Source of the DNA: Paracoccus saliphilus
GTDB lineage: Bacteria; Pseudomonadota; Alphaproteobacteria; Rhodobacterales; Rhodobacteraceae
Assembly: GCA_003255745.1 (NCBI GenBank)
Contig: QKYL01000183.1
Coordinates: 1 to 64,000, forward strand
Direction: 5' to 3'
Length of the DNA: 64,000 nucleotides
Made by a program: the position numbers and the translations under genes
Part shown: positions 55,636-63,420 of the stretch, piece after piece
How the letters are laid out: each line of letters starts with the position of its first letter
How positions within the stretch are numbered: the first letter of the stretch is position 1
The notes under the pieces: model-generated
What the model saw: only the letters and a program-made list of their open reading frames with translations
Databases searched by the model: none
Told to the model about the DNA's origin: nothing

Positions 55636-55907
55636 TCACCGGACGGCTGGTGGATGCCCGGGGGCTGCTCTGTCCCCTGCCCGTGCTGCGGTTGCGCAAG
55701 GCGCTGCTGGATCTGCCGCCAGGGGCGACCGTGCGGCTGATCGCGACCGACCCGATGGCTGCGGTCGATGTGCCGCATTTCTGCCGGCAGGGCGGACATG
55801 CCATGGTGGCCATGCGCGAGCTGGACGAGGGCGCGTTAGAATTCACGGTGCAAAGGGGGCCTTCTGCCCCCTCGGCCGCAGGCGGCCTCACCCCCGAGGA
55901 TATTTGA
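55632..55907 (+). CDS. TusA-family sulfurtransferase
   Basis: A 91-residue sulfur carrier with the family CPxP motif in LLCPLPVLRLRKAL (Cys14) and the DPMAAVDVPHFCRQGGH block with a second Cys. TusA relays persulfide sulfur for tRNA thiolation and for molybdenum cofactor or sulfur-oxidation enzymes. The natural domain ends near FTVQRG (about 75); the last 16 residues (SAPSAAGGLTPEDI region) look like translation of an intergenic repeat rather than a conserved tail. The ATG overlaps the DUF2478 stop (ATGA). Confidence 0.87.
   Translation: MITGRLVDARGLLCPLPVLRLRKALLDLPPGATVRLIATDPMAAVDVPHFCRQGGHAMVAMRELDEGALEFTVQRGPSAPSAAGGLTPEDI
55856..55907 (+). repeat. Rhodobacteraceae-type GC-rich intergenic repeat overlapping the tusA 3' end
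   Basis: The sequence GGGGGCCTTCTGCCCCC, then GGCCGCAGGCGGCC, then CACCCCCGAGGATATTTG resembles the abundant CCCCCGAGGATATTT-type repeat at gene ends in Rhodobacteraceae genomes. It contains two small hairpins and supplies the last codons and stop of tusA. Recognition is from memory of related genomes; copies elsewhere in this genome cannot be checked. Confidence 0.5.
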
Positions 55908-55916
55908 GCAACCAAG

Positions 55917-56897
55917 ATGACCCTGCCCTTTCTGCCTGCCCGAAAGCGCCTGTCGGAACTGTCCGAACGCGAGATCCTGGCGCTGGCCATCGCCTCGGAG
56001 GAGGACGACGCCCGGATCTATCGCAACTGGGCCGAAACGCTGCGCCAGGATTATCCGGCGACGGCCGCAGTCTTCGACGGCATGAGCCTGGAAGAGGACG
56101 GCCACCGCCGCCTGCTGCTGGACGCCTTCCGCGCGCGTTTCGGAGAGGCGATCCCGGTCATTCGGCGCGAACATGTCGCGGGCTATCTGACCCGCCGCCC
56201 GGCCTGGATGATGGAGAACATGTCGCTGGAGGCCATCCGGGGCGAGGCCGCCGGGATGGAGCGGGACGCGGCCGAATTCTATGCCCGCGCCGCGCAGTAC
56301 AGCCAGGACGCCGGCACCCGCAAGCTGCTGGGCGATCTGGCCGCGGCCGAGCGTGGCCACGAGAACCGGGCCCATGAGCTGGCGACCGAGCACTTGGACC
56401 CCGCCGCCCGCGCCGACGAGGACGCGGTTGCCCACCGCGAATTTGTCCTGACCTGGGTGCAGCCGGGGTTGGCGGGGCTGATGGACGGCAGCGTCTCGAC
56501 CTTGGCGCCGATCTTTGCGGTTGCCTTTGCGACGCAGGACCCCTGGACGACCTTTCAGGTCGGCGTGGCCGCCAGCCTGGGCGCGGGGATCAGCATGGGG
56601 TTCACCGAAGCGGCCTCGGATGACGGGGTGGTTTCGGGGCGCGGCTCCCCGGTCAAGCGGGGGCTGGCCTCGGGGGTGATGACGGCAGTGGGCGGCATGG
56701 GCCATGCCCTGCCCTATCTGATCCCCGATTTCTGGACCGCGACCACCATCGCCATCCTTGTCGTCTTTGTCGAACTGTGGGCGATTGCCTGGATCCAGAA
56801 CCGCTGGATGCAGACGCCCTTCTGGCGGGCCACCTTGCAAGTCGTGGTGGGCGGTGGTCTGGTGCTGGCCGTGGGGATCCTGATCGGTTCCGGCTGA
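55917..56897 (+). CDS. mbfA: MbfA, membrane-bound ferritin-like iron exporter
   Basis: A 326-residue fusion of a ferritin/rubrerythrin-like domain and a VIT1-type membrane domain, typical of MbfA, which exports iron and protects against peroxide in rhizobia and relatives. The N-terminal part carries di-iron ligands in [26 protein letters not shown] and [26 protein letters not shown]. The C-terminal ~155 residues hold several hydrophobic helices with [12 protein letters not shown], the VIT1 core. In rhizobia it is repressed by Irr; no Irr site was recognised here. It starts nine bases after tusA. Confidence 0.93.
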   Translation: MTLPFLPARKRLSELSEREILALAIASEEDDARIYRNWAETLRQDYPATAAVFDGMSLEEDGHRRLLLDAFRARFGEAIPVIRREHVAGYLTRRPAWMMENMSLEAIRGEAAGMERDAAEFYARAAQYSQDAGTRKLLGDLAAAERGHENRAHELATEHLDPAARADEDAVAHREFVLTWVQPGLAGLMDGSVSTLAPIFAVAFATQDPWTTFQVGVAASLGAGISMGFTEAASDDGVVSGRGSPVKRGLASGVMTAVGGMGHALPYLIPDFWTATTIAILVVFVELWAIAWIQNRWMQTPFWRATLQVVVGGGLVLAVGILIGSG

Positions 56898-56936
56898 GGT
56901 CCCGCAAGGGACAGCGCGTGGAGAACCGGATGCCGG

Positions 56937-57860
56937 ATGCTTGAGGTCTTTCTGAAGACGCTGCCGTTCTTTGGTCTGATCGGTCTGGGCTGGATGGCCG
57001 CCGCCACGCGGTTCTTCCCGCAGGAGGCGGCGGCCTGGCTGACCCGCTTTGTGTTCTATTTCGCGCTGTCGGCGATGTTGTTCCGCTTTGCGGCGGGGCT
57101 GGACCTGGCCGCGCTGTTCGATCCGCGTTTCGCGATGGCCTATCTGGCAGGGTCGCTGGCGATCTGGGGCATCGGCATCGCAGTCGCGCGCGCCCGCGCC
57201 CTTCCCTGGGCCGAGGCGGCGATGGAGGCGCAGTGCTGCATGATCGGCAACACCGGCTTTCTGGGCGTGCCGATGCTGGTGGTGCTGCTGGGACCAAGGG
57301 CCGTGGGCCCGGTCTTGATGGTGCTGACCATCGACATGCTGGTCTTTTCCACGCTGATCACGCTGATCATCCATGCGTCGCGACATGGGGGCCTGCGGCT
57401 GGCGGCGGTTCTGCCGGTGCTGCGCGGCGTCCTGGCCAACCCCATGATCCTGTCGATGGTGGCCGGGCTGGCCTGGGCCTGGTTCGCCCTGCCGATGCCC
57501 GAACCGCTGGCCGAGTTCCTGACGATCCTGGGGGCGGCCGCCACGCCGGGGGCGCTGTTTGCCATCGGCGCCAGCCTTGCTGGACGGCAGTTGCGCCGCG
57601 TGGCGGCATCGGCCTGGCTGAGCGTGGCCAAGCTGGTTCTGCATCCGCTGGCGGTGGGGGTCGCGGCGCTGGCGTTGGCGGTGGAGCCCTTTGCCGCCGG
57701 GGTGATGGTCGCGGCCGCCGCGCTGCCGGTGGCGGGCAATGTCTATATCCTGGCCCAGTATTTCGGGGTCGCCCAGCAGCGCGTGTCTGCGGCGATCCTC
57801 ATCTCGACCGCGCTGAGCATCCTGACGATCCCGGTCGTGATGGTCCTGATCGCGCCCTGA
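56937..57860 (+). CDS. AEC (auxin efflux carrier) family transporter
   Basis: A 307-residue inner-membrane carrier with about ten hydrophobic helices and the family GNTGFLGVPMLVVLLG block (103-118), NPMILSMVAGLAW and LPVAGNVYILAQYFG. Bacterial members move malate, malonate or other carboxylates; the substrate is not deducible. It is 39 bases downstream of mbfA in the same direction, so probably in the same transcript, which ends at the strong dyad near 57967. Confidence 0.88.
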   Translation: MLEVFLKTLPFFGLIGLGWMAAATRFFPQEAAAWLTRFVFYFALSAMLFRFAAGLDLAALFDPRFAMAYLAGSLAIWGIGIAVARARALPWAEAAMEAQCCMIGNTGFLGVPMLVVLLGPRAVGPVLMVLTIDMLVFSTLITLIIHASRHGGLRLAAVLPVLRGVLANPMILSMVAGLAWAWFALPMPEPLAEFLTILGAAATPGALFAIGASLAGRQLRRVAASAWLSVAKLVLHPLAVGVAALALAVEPFAAGVMVAAAALPVAGNVYILAQYFGVAQQRVSAAILISTALSILTIPVVMVLIAP

Positions 57861-57966
57861 TGCGCTGGCCCCGCAGAAGCGCGTGGCATGCGGATCGGGC
57901 AGGTGCGGATGCTGGTCCCGCCAGGAACACAGCCTTGGCGAAAACCGTGGCAGAAAGGGTCGCCGA

Positions 57967-58005
57967 CAGCCGCAGGACCGCCCGAACGGTGCGGTCCTGC
58001 GGCTG
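57967..58005. terminator. Perfect 15-base inverted repeat between convergent genes
   Basis: CAGCCGCAGGACCGC (57967-57981) and its exact reverse complement (57991-58005) flank a nine-base loop. It lies between the AEC gene and the convergent gabT. There is no T-tract, so it is a rho-independent-like stem or a bidirectional transcription barrier. Confidence 0.6.
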
Positions 58006-58011
58006 CATCGT

Positions 58012-59301
58012 TCAGTCGGGCCGCGCCGCCAGGATCGAAGCGTCCAGGATGTCCAGCGCCTGCGCGAACTGGTCGTCCGGGATGGTGATCGGCGCCAGGA
58101 AGCGGATCACGTTGCCATGCACGCCGCAGGTCAGCAGCAGCAGGCCGCGGGCCAGCGCCTCCTGCCGGATGCGGTTGGTCATCGCGGCATCGGGCGTGCC
58201 GTCGGTGCCGATGAATTCGGCCGCGACCATGAAGCCGGGACCGCGGATATCTGCCATTTCGGGCACGCGCGGCTGCAGGGCCGTCAGGCGATCGCGCAAT
58301 GTGGCGCCCAGGGTTTCGGCGCGGGCGCACAGACCCTCGTCCTCGATCACGTCCAGCACGGCAAGGCCCGCAGCGATCCCCAACGGATTGCCGCCATAGG
58401 TGCCGCCCAGACCGCCTGGTTCGGCCGCGTCCATGATCTGGGCCTTGCCGGTCACGGCGGCAATCGGGAAGCCGCCGCCCAGCCCCTTGGCCATCGTGGT
58501 CAGATCGGCGGCGATGCCGTGATGCTCCATTGCGAACAGCCGGCCGGTGCGGGCAAAGCCGGTCTGCACCTCGTCCGCGATCATGACGATGCCATGCGCG
58601 TCGCACAGCGCGCGGAGGCGGACGACGAAATCGGTCGGCGCGGGATAAAAGCCGCCCTCGCCCTGCACCGGTTCAAAGACGATGGCCGCAACTCGGGCCG
58701 GGTCTAGGTCGGCCTTGAACAGCTTGTCCAGCGCGGCAAAACTGTCGTCGGTCGTCACCCCGTGCAGCGGGCAGGGGAAGGGCGCGTGAAAGACATCGGG
58801 CATCATCGCGCCAAAGCCCTTCTTGTAGGGCACGACCTTCCCGGTCAGCGTCATGCCCATGAACGTGCGCCCGTGAAAGGCGCCGGTAAAGGCGATCACC
58901 GCGTTACGGCCGGTGGCGGCGCGGGCGATCTTGACGGCATTCTCGCAGGCTTCGGCGCCAGTGGTGACAAAGATCGTCTTCTTGGCGAAATCGCCCGGAA
59001 CCTTGTCGTTCAGGCGCTCGGCCAGACGGACATAGTTCTCATAGGGCAGGACCTGGTGGCAGGTATGGGTAAAGGCATCCAGCTGGGCGCGCACGGCCTC
59101 GATCACGCGGGGATGGCGGTGGCCAGTGTTCACCACCGCAATGCCGGCGGCAAAATCGATCAGGCGGTTGCCCTCGACATCGGTGACGGTCGCGTTTTCG
59201 GCATGGGCGGCGAAATGATCGGTCATCACGCCGACGCCGCGGGCCATGGCGGCGCGGCGGCGGGTGGCCAGGGTCTCGTTGTTTTGGGTCAGGTCCTTCA
59301 T
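58012..59301 (-). CDS. gabT: 4-aminobutyrate--2-oxoglutarate transaminase
   Basis: A class III PLP aminotransferase of 429 residues that converts GABA to succinate semialdehyde. Motifs are VTTGAEACENAVKIARAATGR, IAFTGAFHGRTFMGMTLTGK, FEPVQGEGGFYPAP, ADEVQTGFARTGRLFAMEHH and the PLP-lysine in TMAKGLGGGFPIAAVTGK. Length and motifs fit GabT well; closely related class III transaminases for other omega-amines remain possible. A divergent XRE-cupin regulator 170 bases away is the probable regulator. No gabD is adjacent. Confidence 0.93.
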   Translation of the reverse strand: MKDLTQNNETLATRRRAAMARGVGVMTDHFAAHAENATVTDVEGNRLIDFAAGIAVVNTGHRHPRVIEAVRAQLDAFTHTCHQVLPYENYVRLAERLNDKVPGDFAKKTIFVTTGAEACENAVKIARAATGRNAVIAFTGAFHGRTFMGMTLTGKVVPYKKGFGAMMPDVFHAPFPCPLHGVTTDDSFAALDKLFKADLDPARVAAIVFEPVQGEGGFYPAPTDFVVRLRALCDAHGIVMIADEVQTGFARTGRLFAMEHHGIAADLTTMAKGLGGGFPIAAVTGKAQIMDAAEPGGLGGTYGGNPLGIAAGLAVLDVIEDEGLCARAETLGATLRDRLTALQPRVPEMADIRGPGFMVAAEFIGTDGTPDAAMTNRIRQEALARGLLLLTCGVHGNVIRFLAPITIPDDQFAQALDILDASILAARPD

Positions 59302-59431
59302 CGCGGTCTCTCCTTTGCGGTGGACGGCAAGGGCCGGTCCTGTCGCGCGTCAGGGTGGCGTCTTGTCGCGGACCTGACAATTCTGTTTTTCGCTGCGGCC
59401 AAGCCCCTGAAACAGCGTGGCCCGGGACCGG

Positions 59432-59452
59432 ATGTTTGTCTATGATGAACAT
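59432..59452. promoter_or_regulatory. Candidate operator between gabT and the XRE-cupin regulator
   Basis: A 21-base imperfect palindrome with outer ATGTT/AACAT arms (seven of ten half-site positions match) overlaps a TATGAT -10-like hexamer at 59441-59446, 20 bases upstream of the regulator ATG. It is a plausible autoregulatory site, but no -35 box was found. Confidence 0.35.
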
Positions 59453-59471
59453 GCACAACAGCGGAGACCTC

Positions 59472-60020
59472 ATGGAGATCGACATCGGGGGCAGGCTGCG
59501 CGCCCTGCGGCTGGCGCGCAAGCTGTCGCAGCGGGCGCTGGCGCGGCGGGTGGGGGTGCCCAATTCCACCATCTCGCTGATCGAATCGAATGCCATGAAC
59601 CCCTCGGTCGGGGCGCTGAAGCGCATCCTGGACGGGCTACCGGTCGGCCTGGCCGAGTTCTTCGCCTTCGAGCCGCAGGCCCCGCGCAAGTTCTTTTTCA
59701 CCGCCGAGGAGATGCCAGACCTGGGCCGGGGCCGCATCGCGCTGCGGCAGGTGGGCGTGCCCGGCACTGGGCGCATGCTTCAGGTCCTGCGCGAAACCTG
59801 GCAGCCCGGCGCCGACACCGGAAAGGTCCCCCTGTCCCACAAGGGCGAGGAGGCCGGCGTGATCCTGTCCGGCCGGCTGGAGATCACCGTGGACGGCGAA
59901 CGCAAGATCCTGGGACCCGGCGACTCCTTTGCCTTTCCCAGCGAACTGCCGCACCGCTTTCGCGTCGTCGGCCCCGAACCGGTCGAGGCCGTCAGCGCCT
60001 GCACCCCGCCGACCTTCTGA
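59472..60020 (+). CDS. XRE-family regulator with C-terminal cupin (PuuR-like)
   Basis: A 182-residue transcription factor with an N-terminal Cro/XRE helix-turn-helix (LRALRLARKLSQRALARRVGVPNSTISLIE, within 9-38) and a C-terminal cupin domain (SHKGEEAGVILSGRLEITVDGE then GDSFAFPSELPHRF) that probably binds a small effector. PuuR in E. coli has this layout and controls putrescine-GABA genes, which fits the divergent gabT. I use the ATG at 59472 (GGAGACC upstream); a start at 59442 is also in frame. Confidence 0.9.
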   Translation: MEIDIGGRLRALRLARKLSQRALARRVGVPNSTISLIESNAMNPSVGALKRILDGLPVGLAEFFAFEPQAPRKFFFTAEEMPDLGRGRIALRQVGVPGTGRMLQVLRETWQPGADTGKVPLSHKGEEAGVILSGRLEITVDGERKILGPGDSFAFPSELPHRFRVVGPEPVEAVSACTPPTF

Positions 60021-60086
60021 CCCTCGACCTGGGCCGATGCGCGGGCTATCCCGATTGCGTCATGTGCAAAAGGGGAGGAGACCGTC

Positions 60087-60887
60087 ATGCGCGACATCGG
60101 GGACCTGAGGCTGTCGAACATCCTGCTGGAGGTCGACGATGACGGCATCGCCAGCGTGACGCTGAACCGCCCGGACAAGCGCAACGCGCTGGATCTGGCC
60201 ACCATCGAGGAGCTGGTGGACATCTTCACCACCCTGCCCCGGTCCGGGGTCCGGGTGGCGATCCTGCGCGCGAACGGGCCGCATTTCAGTGCCGGTCTGG
60301 ACCTGGTGGAACACCATCGGCAGAACCGTTCGGCCGCGGAGTTCATGCAGGTCTGCCTGCGCTGGCACGAGGCGTTCAACAAGATGGAATATGGTGGCGT
60401 CCCGGTGATCGCGGTCCTCAAGGGCGCGGTCGTGGGCGGCGGGCTGGAACTGGCCTCGGCGGCGCATATCCGGGTGGCGGGGCCGGACACCTATTTCGGC
60501 CTGCCCGAGGGGCAGCGCGGCCTGTTCACGGGCGGGGGCGCGACGATCCGCGTGGCCGACCTGATCGGCAAGGCGCGGATGATCGACATGATGCTGTCGG
60601 GGCGACTTTATCGCGGGCAGGAGGCGGTGGATGTCGGCCTGTGCCAGTATCTGGAGGAGGATCCCGAGGCCCGCGCCCTGCAGATCGCGCGCGCGGCCGC
60701 GCAGAACCCGCCGCTGTCGAACTTTGCCATCTGCTCGGCCATCAGCCACATGCAGAACATGAGCGCGCTGGACGCCGCCTATGCCGAGGCCGTGGTTGCC
60801 GGGATGGTCAACACGCAGGATGCCGCGCGCGAACGGCTGGCAGATTTCGCCCGCGGCACCGCCGCCAAGATCCGCCCCAAGGGCTGA
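60087..60887 (+). CDS. Enoyl-CoA hydratase/isomerase (crotonase) family protein
   Basis: A 266-residue crotonase-fold enzyme acting on acyl-CoA thioesters. It has the N-terminal [12 protein letters not shown] block, the oxyanion-hole turns near [12 protein letters not shown] and [19 protein letters not shown], and [16 protein letters not shown] (with Glu at the usual catalytic place, about 140). Substrate and direction are unclear; hydratase, isomerase or a cyclic-acid hydrolase are all possible. It stands downstream of the gabT regulator on the same strand, with 66 bases between. Confidence 0.88.
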   Translation: MRDIGDLRLSNILLEVDDDGIASVTLNRPDKRNALDLATIEELVDIFTTLPRSGVRVAILRANGPHFSAGLDLVEHHRQNRSAAEFMQVCLRWHEAFNKMEYGGVPVIAVLKGAVVGGGLELASAAHIRVAGPDTYFGLPEGQRGLFTGGGATIRVADLIGKARMIDMMLSGRLYRGQEAVDVGLCQYLEEDPEARALQIARAAAQNPPLSNFAICSAISHMQNMSALDAAYAEAVVAGMVNTQDAARERLADFARGTAAKIRPKG

Positions 60888-60894
60888 CAGGGCG

Positions 60895-61347
60895 TCAGAC
60901 CCGCCGGGCCGCGGTCAGAGCCCGGTCCAGGGACTGCAGGAACCGCGCCCGGTCGGCCTTGCCGAAGCTGGCGCCGCCGCCCCGCAGAAAGGGATCGGCG
61001 GCGCGCAGGTCAGCCATCAGGTCGCGGCTGGCCAGGCGCGGGCCGATATTGGCGATGCTCAGCACCTCGCCGTCATGCTGCAGGACCTGCGCCCCGGCCT
61101 TCAGGCAGCGGTCGGCCAGCGGCAGGTCGGCCGTCACCACCACGTCGCCCGGACCGCAGTTGTCTGCGATCCACTTGTCAGCCTCGTCCGGACCTGCGGC
61201 CACGATCTGAAGCCGCACCAGTGGATGCGTGGGCAGGCGCAGCCCGCCATTGCAGACCAGCACCATCGGCACACCCACACGGACGGCCACCCGTTCGGCC
61301 TCGGCCTTGACCGGGCAGGCATCCGCATCGATGAACAGCGTGGTCAT
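60895..61347 (-). CDS. YaiI/YqxD family (UPF0178) protein
   Basis: A 150-residue protein of the UPF0178 family, which has a PIN-like nuclease fold but no established activity. Family features are [16 protein letters not shown] at the N-terminus (Asp pair of the fold), [17 protein letters not shown] and [22 protein letters not shown] at the C-terminus. The ATG shares one base with the dapD stop (TGATG), so it is coupled to lysine biosynthesis. Confidence 0.93.
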   Translation of the reverse strand: MTTLFIDADACPVKAEAERVAVRVGVPMVLVCNGGLRLPTHPLVRLQIVAAGPDEADKWIADNCGPGDVVVTADLPLADRCLKAGAQVLQHDGEVLSIANIGPRLASRDLMADLRAADPFLRGGGASFGKADRARFLQSLDRALTAARRV

Positions 61348-62174
61348 CAGTCGCGCAGCAGCTCGTTGATCGAGGTCTTGGACCGCGTTCTTGCATCGAC
61401 ACGCTTGACGATTACCGCGCAGTACAGGTTCACGCCGTTCTTCGACGGCATGGTTCCAGACACCACCACCGAACCGGCCGGAACCTCGCCATAGGTCACC
61501 TCGCCCGTCTCGCGGTCGACGATCTTGGTGGACTGGCCGATATAGACGCCCATGCCCAGGACCGAGCCCTCGCGCACGATGCAGCCCTCGACCACCTCGG
61601 AGCGCGCGCCGATGAAGCAGTTGTCCTCGATGATGGTGGGTCCGGCCTGCAGAGGCTCCAGCACGCCGCCGATGCCCACGCCGCCCGACAGGTGGACGTT
61701 GCGGCCGATCTGCGCGCAGGACCCGACCGTGGCCCAGGTGTCAACCATCGTGCCCTCGCCCACATGGGCGCCCAGGTTCACGAAGGAGGGCATAAGCACC
61801 GCGCCCTTGCCGATAAAGGCGCTGCGGCGGACGATGGCACCCGGCACCGCGCGGAACCCCGCCTCGCGCCACTGGTTGTCGCCCCAGCCGTGGAACTTGG
61901 ACGGCACCTTGTCCCACCAGTTCGACCCTTGCGGGCCGCCCGACATCTCTTCCATGTCATTCAGGCGGAAGGACAGCAGGACGGCCTTCTTGGCCCACTG
62001 GTTGACATGCCATTGCCCGTCGGCCTGCCGTTCGGCCACGCGCAACGTGCCCTGGTCCAGCGCCGCAAGCGTCGTTTCGACCGCCTCGCGGGCCGCGCCG
62101 GTTGTCGCCGGACTGATGCCGTCGCGCGCCTCCCAGGCAGCTTCGATGGCGGCTTCGAGTGCGGCGTCGGTCAT
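61347..62174 (-). CDS. dapD: DapD, tetrahydrodipicolinate N-succinyltransferase
   Basis: A 275-residue trimeric acyltransferase of the succinyl branch of lysine/meso-DAP synthesis. It has the typical N-terminal helical domain ([17 protein letters not shown]), then hexapeptide repeats of the left-handed beta helix ([34 protein letters not shown] and following, within 120-190) and ends with a strand-rich tail ([16 protein letters not shown]). It is divergent from the LOG gene. The hairpin between them lies in its upstream region. Confidence 0.97.
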   Translation of the reverse strand: MTDAALEAAIEAAWEARDGISPATTGAAREAVETTLAALDQGTLRVAERQADGQWHVNQWAKKAVLLSFRLNDMEEMSGGPQGSNWWDKVPSKFHGWGDNQWREAGFRAVPGAIVRRSAFIGKGAVLMPSFVNLGAHVGEGTMVDTWATVGSCAQIGRNVHLSGGVGIGGVLEPLQAGPTIIEDNCFIGARSEVVEGCIVREGSVLGMGVYIGQSTKIVDRETGEVTYGEVPAGSVVVSGTMPSKNGVNLYCAVIVKRVDARTRSKTSINELLRD

Positions 62175-62214
62175 CTGGTCATCCCTCCGGGCTATGTCGC
62201 GCCCGCAGTTACAT

Positions 62215-62248
62215 GGCTTGCCCCTTTATTGCAATGGCGGGGCAAGCC
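62215..62248. other. Ten-base perfect inverted repeat upstream of dapD
   Basis: GGCTTGCCCC (62215-62224) and GGGGCAAGCC (62239-62248) are perfect complements with a 14-base AT-containing loop. It lies 40 bases before the dapD start on the minus strand, between dapD and the divergent LOG gene, and could be an operator or an RNA stem in the dapD leader. Confidence 0.5.
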
Positions 62249-62352
62249 GTTGCCGTCCCCGGCCGGAACGTCGCGGAAAACACCCGGACCGCTGGCAACC
62301 GGGCGTCGGAACGGCTACCTCTGGGACAGATCCAGGGCAGCAGCAGGACACC

Positions 62353-63177
62353 ATGAGCGACGACAGCCGCAACACTCTCATCCGCGACAGCGGCCAGGAC
62401 CTCGAGTCGGTCCGTCAGACCCCCGACACGCCCCAGACGCGCGCGCCCTCGTACCGGCTGGCCTTCGCCGACAACGACTTCCTGCTGCGCGAGGAGCTGC
62501 GGCCCGTCCGGCTGCAGCTGGAACTGCTGAAACCGCAGATGATCCTGGACGAACGCGGGATCACTTCGACCGTCGTGATGTTCGGCGGCGCCCGCATCCC
62601 CGCCCCCGAACGCGCGGCCCAAGCCCGCACCCCGGCCTTGGCCGACCTGTCGAAATACTATGAACAGGCCCGCATCTTTGCCCGCCAGATGACCGAGCGC
62701 AGCATCGCCAGCTATGGCCACGACTTTGTCATCTGCACCGGCGGTGGCCCCGGCGTGATGGAGGCCGGCAACATGGGCGCGGACGAAGCCGGCGGCCAAT
62801 CCATCGGGCTGGGGATCGTGCTGCCGCATGAACAGGCGCCGAACCTTTACGTGACGCCGGACCTGTCCTTCAACTTCCACTATTTTGCGATCCGCAAGAT
62901 GCACTTCCTGATGCGGGCGCGTGCGATCACGGTCTTTCCCGGCGGCTTCGGCACCCTGGACGAGCTGTTCGAGACGCTGACCCTGATCCAGACCGGCCGC
63001 ATGGCCCGCATTCCCGTCCTGCTGTTCGGGGCCGAGTTCTGGGACAGCATCATCAACTGGCAGGCGCTGGCGGCGGCCGGGACCATCGGCGACAGCGACC
63101 TTGAACTGATCCGCTATGTTGAAACCGCCGAGGAAGCCGTCGCCATCATCGACGGCTGGCCGCAGCCCGACTGCTAG
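62353..63177 (+). CDS. LOG/TIGR00730 family nucleotide-binding protein
   Basis: A 274-residue protein of the LONELY GUY/lysine-decarboxylase-like family with the PGGFGTLDELFETLTLIQTG motif (PGGxGTxxE) near 196-215 and ICTGGGPGVMEAGNMGADEAGG near 133-154. Family members release cytokinin bases from their nucleotides or otherwise hydrolyse AMP. The first ~45 residues are an extra N-terminal region present in the long alphaproteobacterial form. It is divergent from dapD. Confidence 0.9.
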   Translation: MSDDSRNTLIRDSGQDLESVRQTPDTPQTRAPSYRLAFADNDFLLREELRPVRLQLELLKPQMILDERGITSTVVMFGGARIPAPERAAQARTPALADLSKYYEQARIFARQMTERSIASYGHDFVICTGGGPGVMEAGNMGADEAGGQSIGLGIVLPHEQAPNLYVTPDLSFNFHYFAIRKMHFLMRARAITVFPGGFGTLDELFETLTLIQTGRMARIPVLLFGAEFWDSIINWQALAAAGTIGDSDLELIRYVETAEEAVAIIDGWPQPDC

Positions 63178-63420
63178 GCACGGCCCGCGGGTTGCGCATC
63201 AGCATCAGCGCCAGCGGCACACAGGCCAATCCCGCCATCAGCAGCGTCAGCGCCGACAGGGTAATCAGGTGACCGGGTGGGCTCCGGCGTGCCAATAGCG
63301 GCTGCGATAGATGTTGCCAAGGCGATCACCACCGGCAGCGCCGTCGCGGCGACCAGCCAGGCCGTCGCCTGCGCCGGCAGTTCGGCCAGCGCCGGAATCA
63401 GACCGCCCGCCAACCAAGGT
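63146..63420 (-). pseudogene. Frameshifted C-terminal remnant of a multi-helix membrane protein
   Basis: The minus strand encodes two hydrophobic pieces in different frames. One runs GGLIPALAELPAQATAWL then VAATALPVVIALATSIAAAIG (from about 63415 down); after a shift near 63270, the other frame gives LITLSALTLLMAGLACVPLALMLMRNPRAVP, ending TGA at 63148-63146. Together they look like the last two helices of a transporter, perhaps an MFS protein. The 5' part is replaced by the IS remnant at 63421. The end overlaps the LOG gene by about 30 bases. It is not functional as it stands. Confidence 0.6.
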
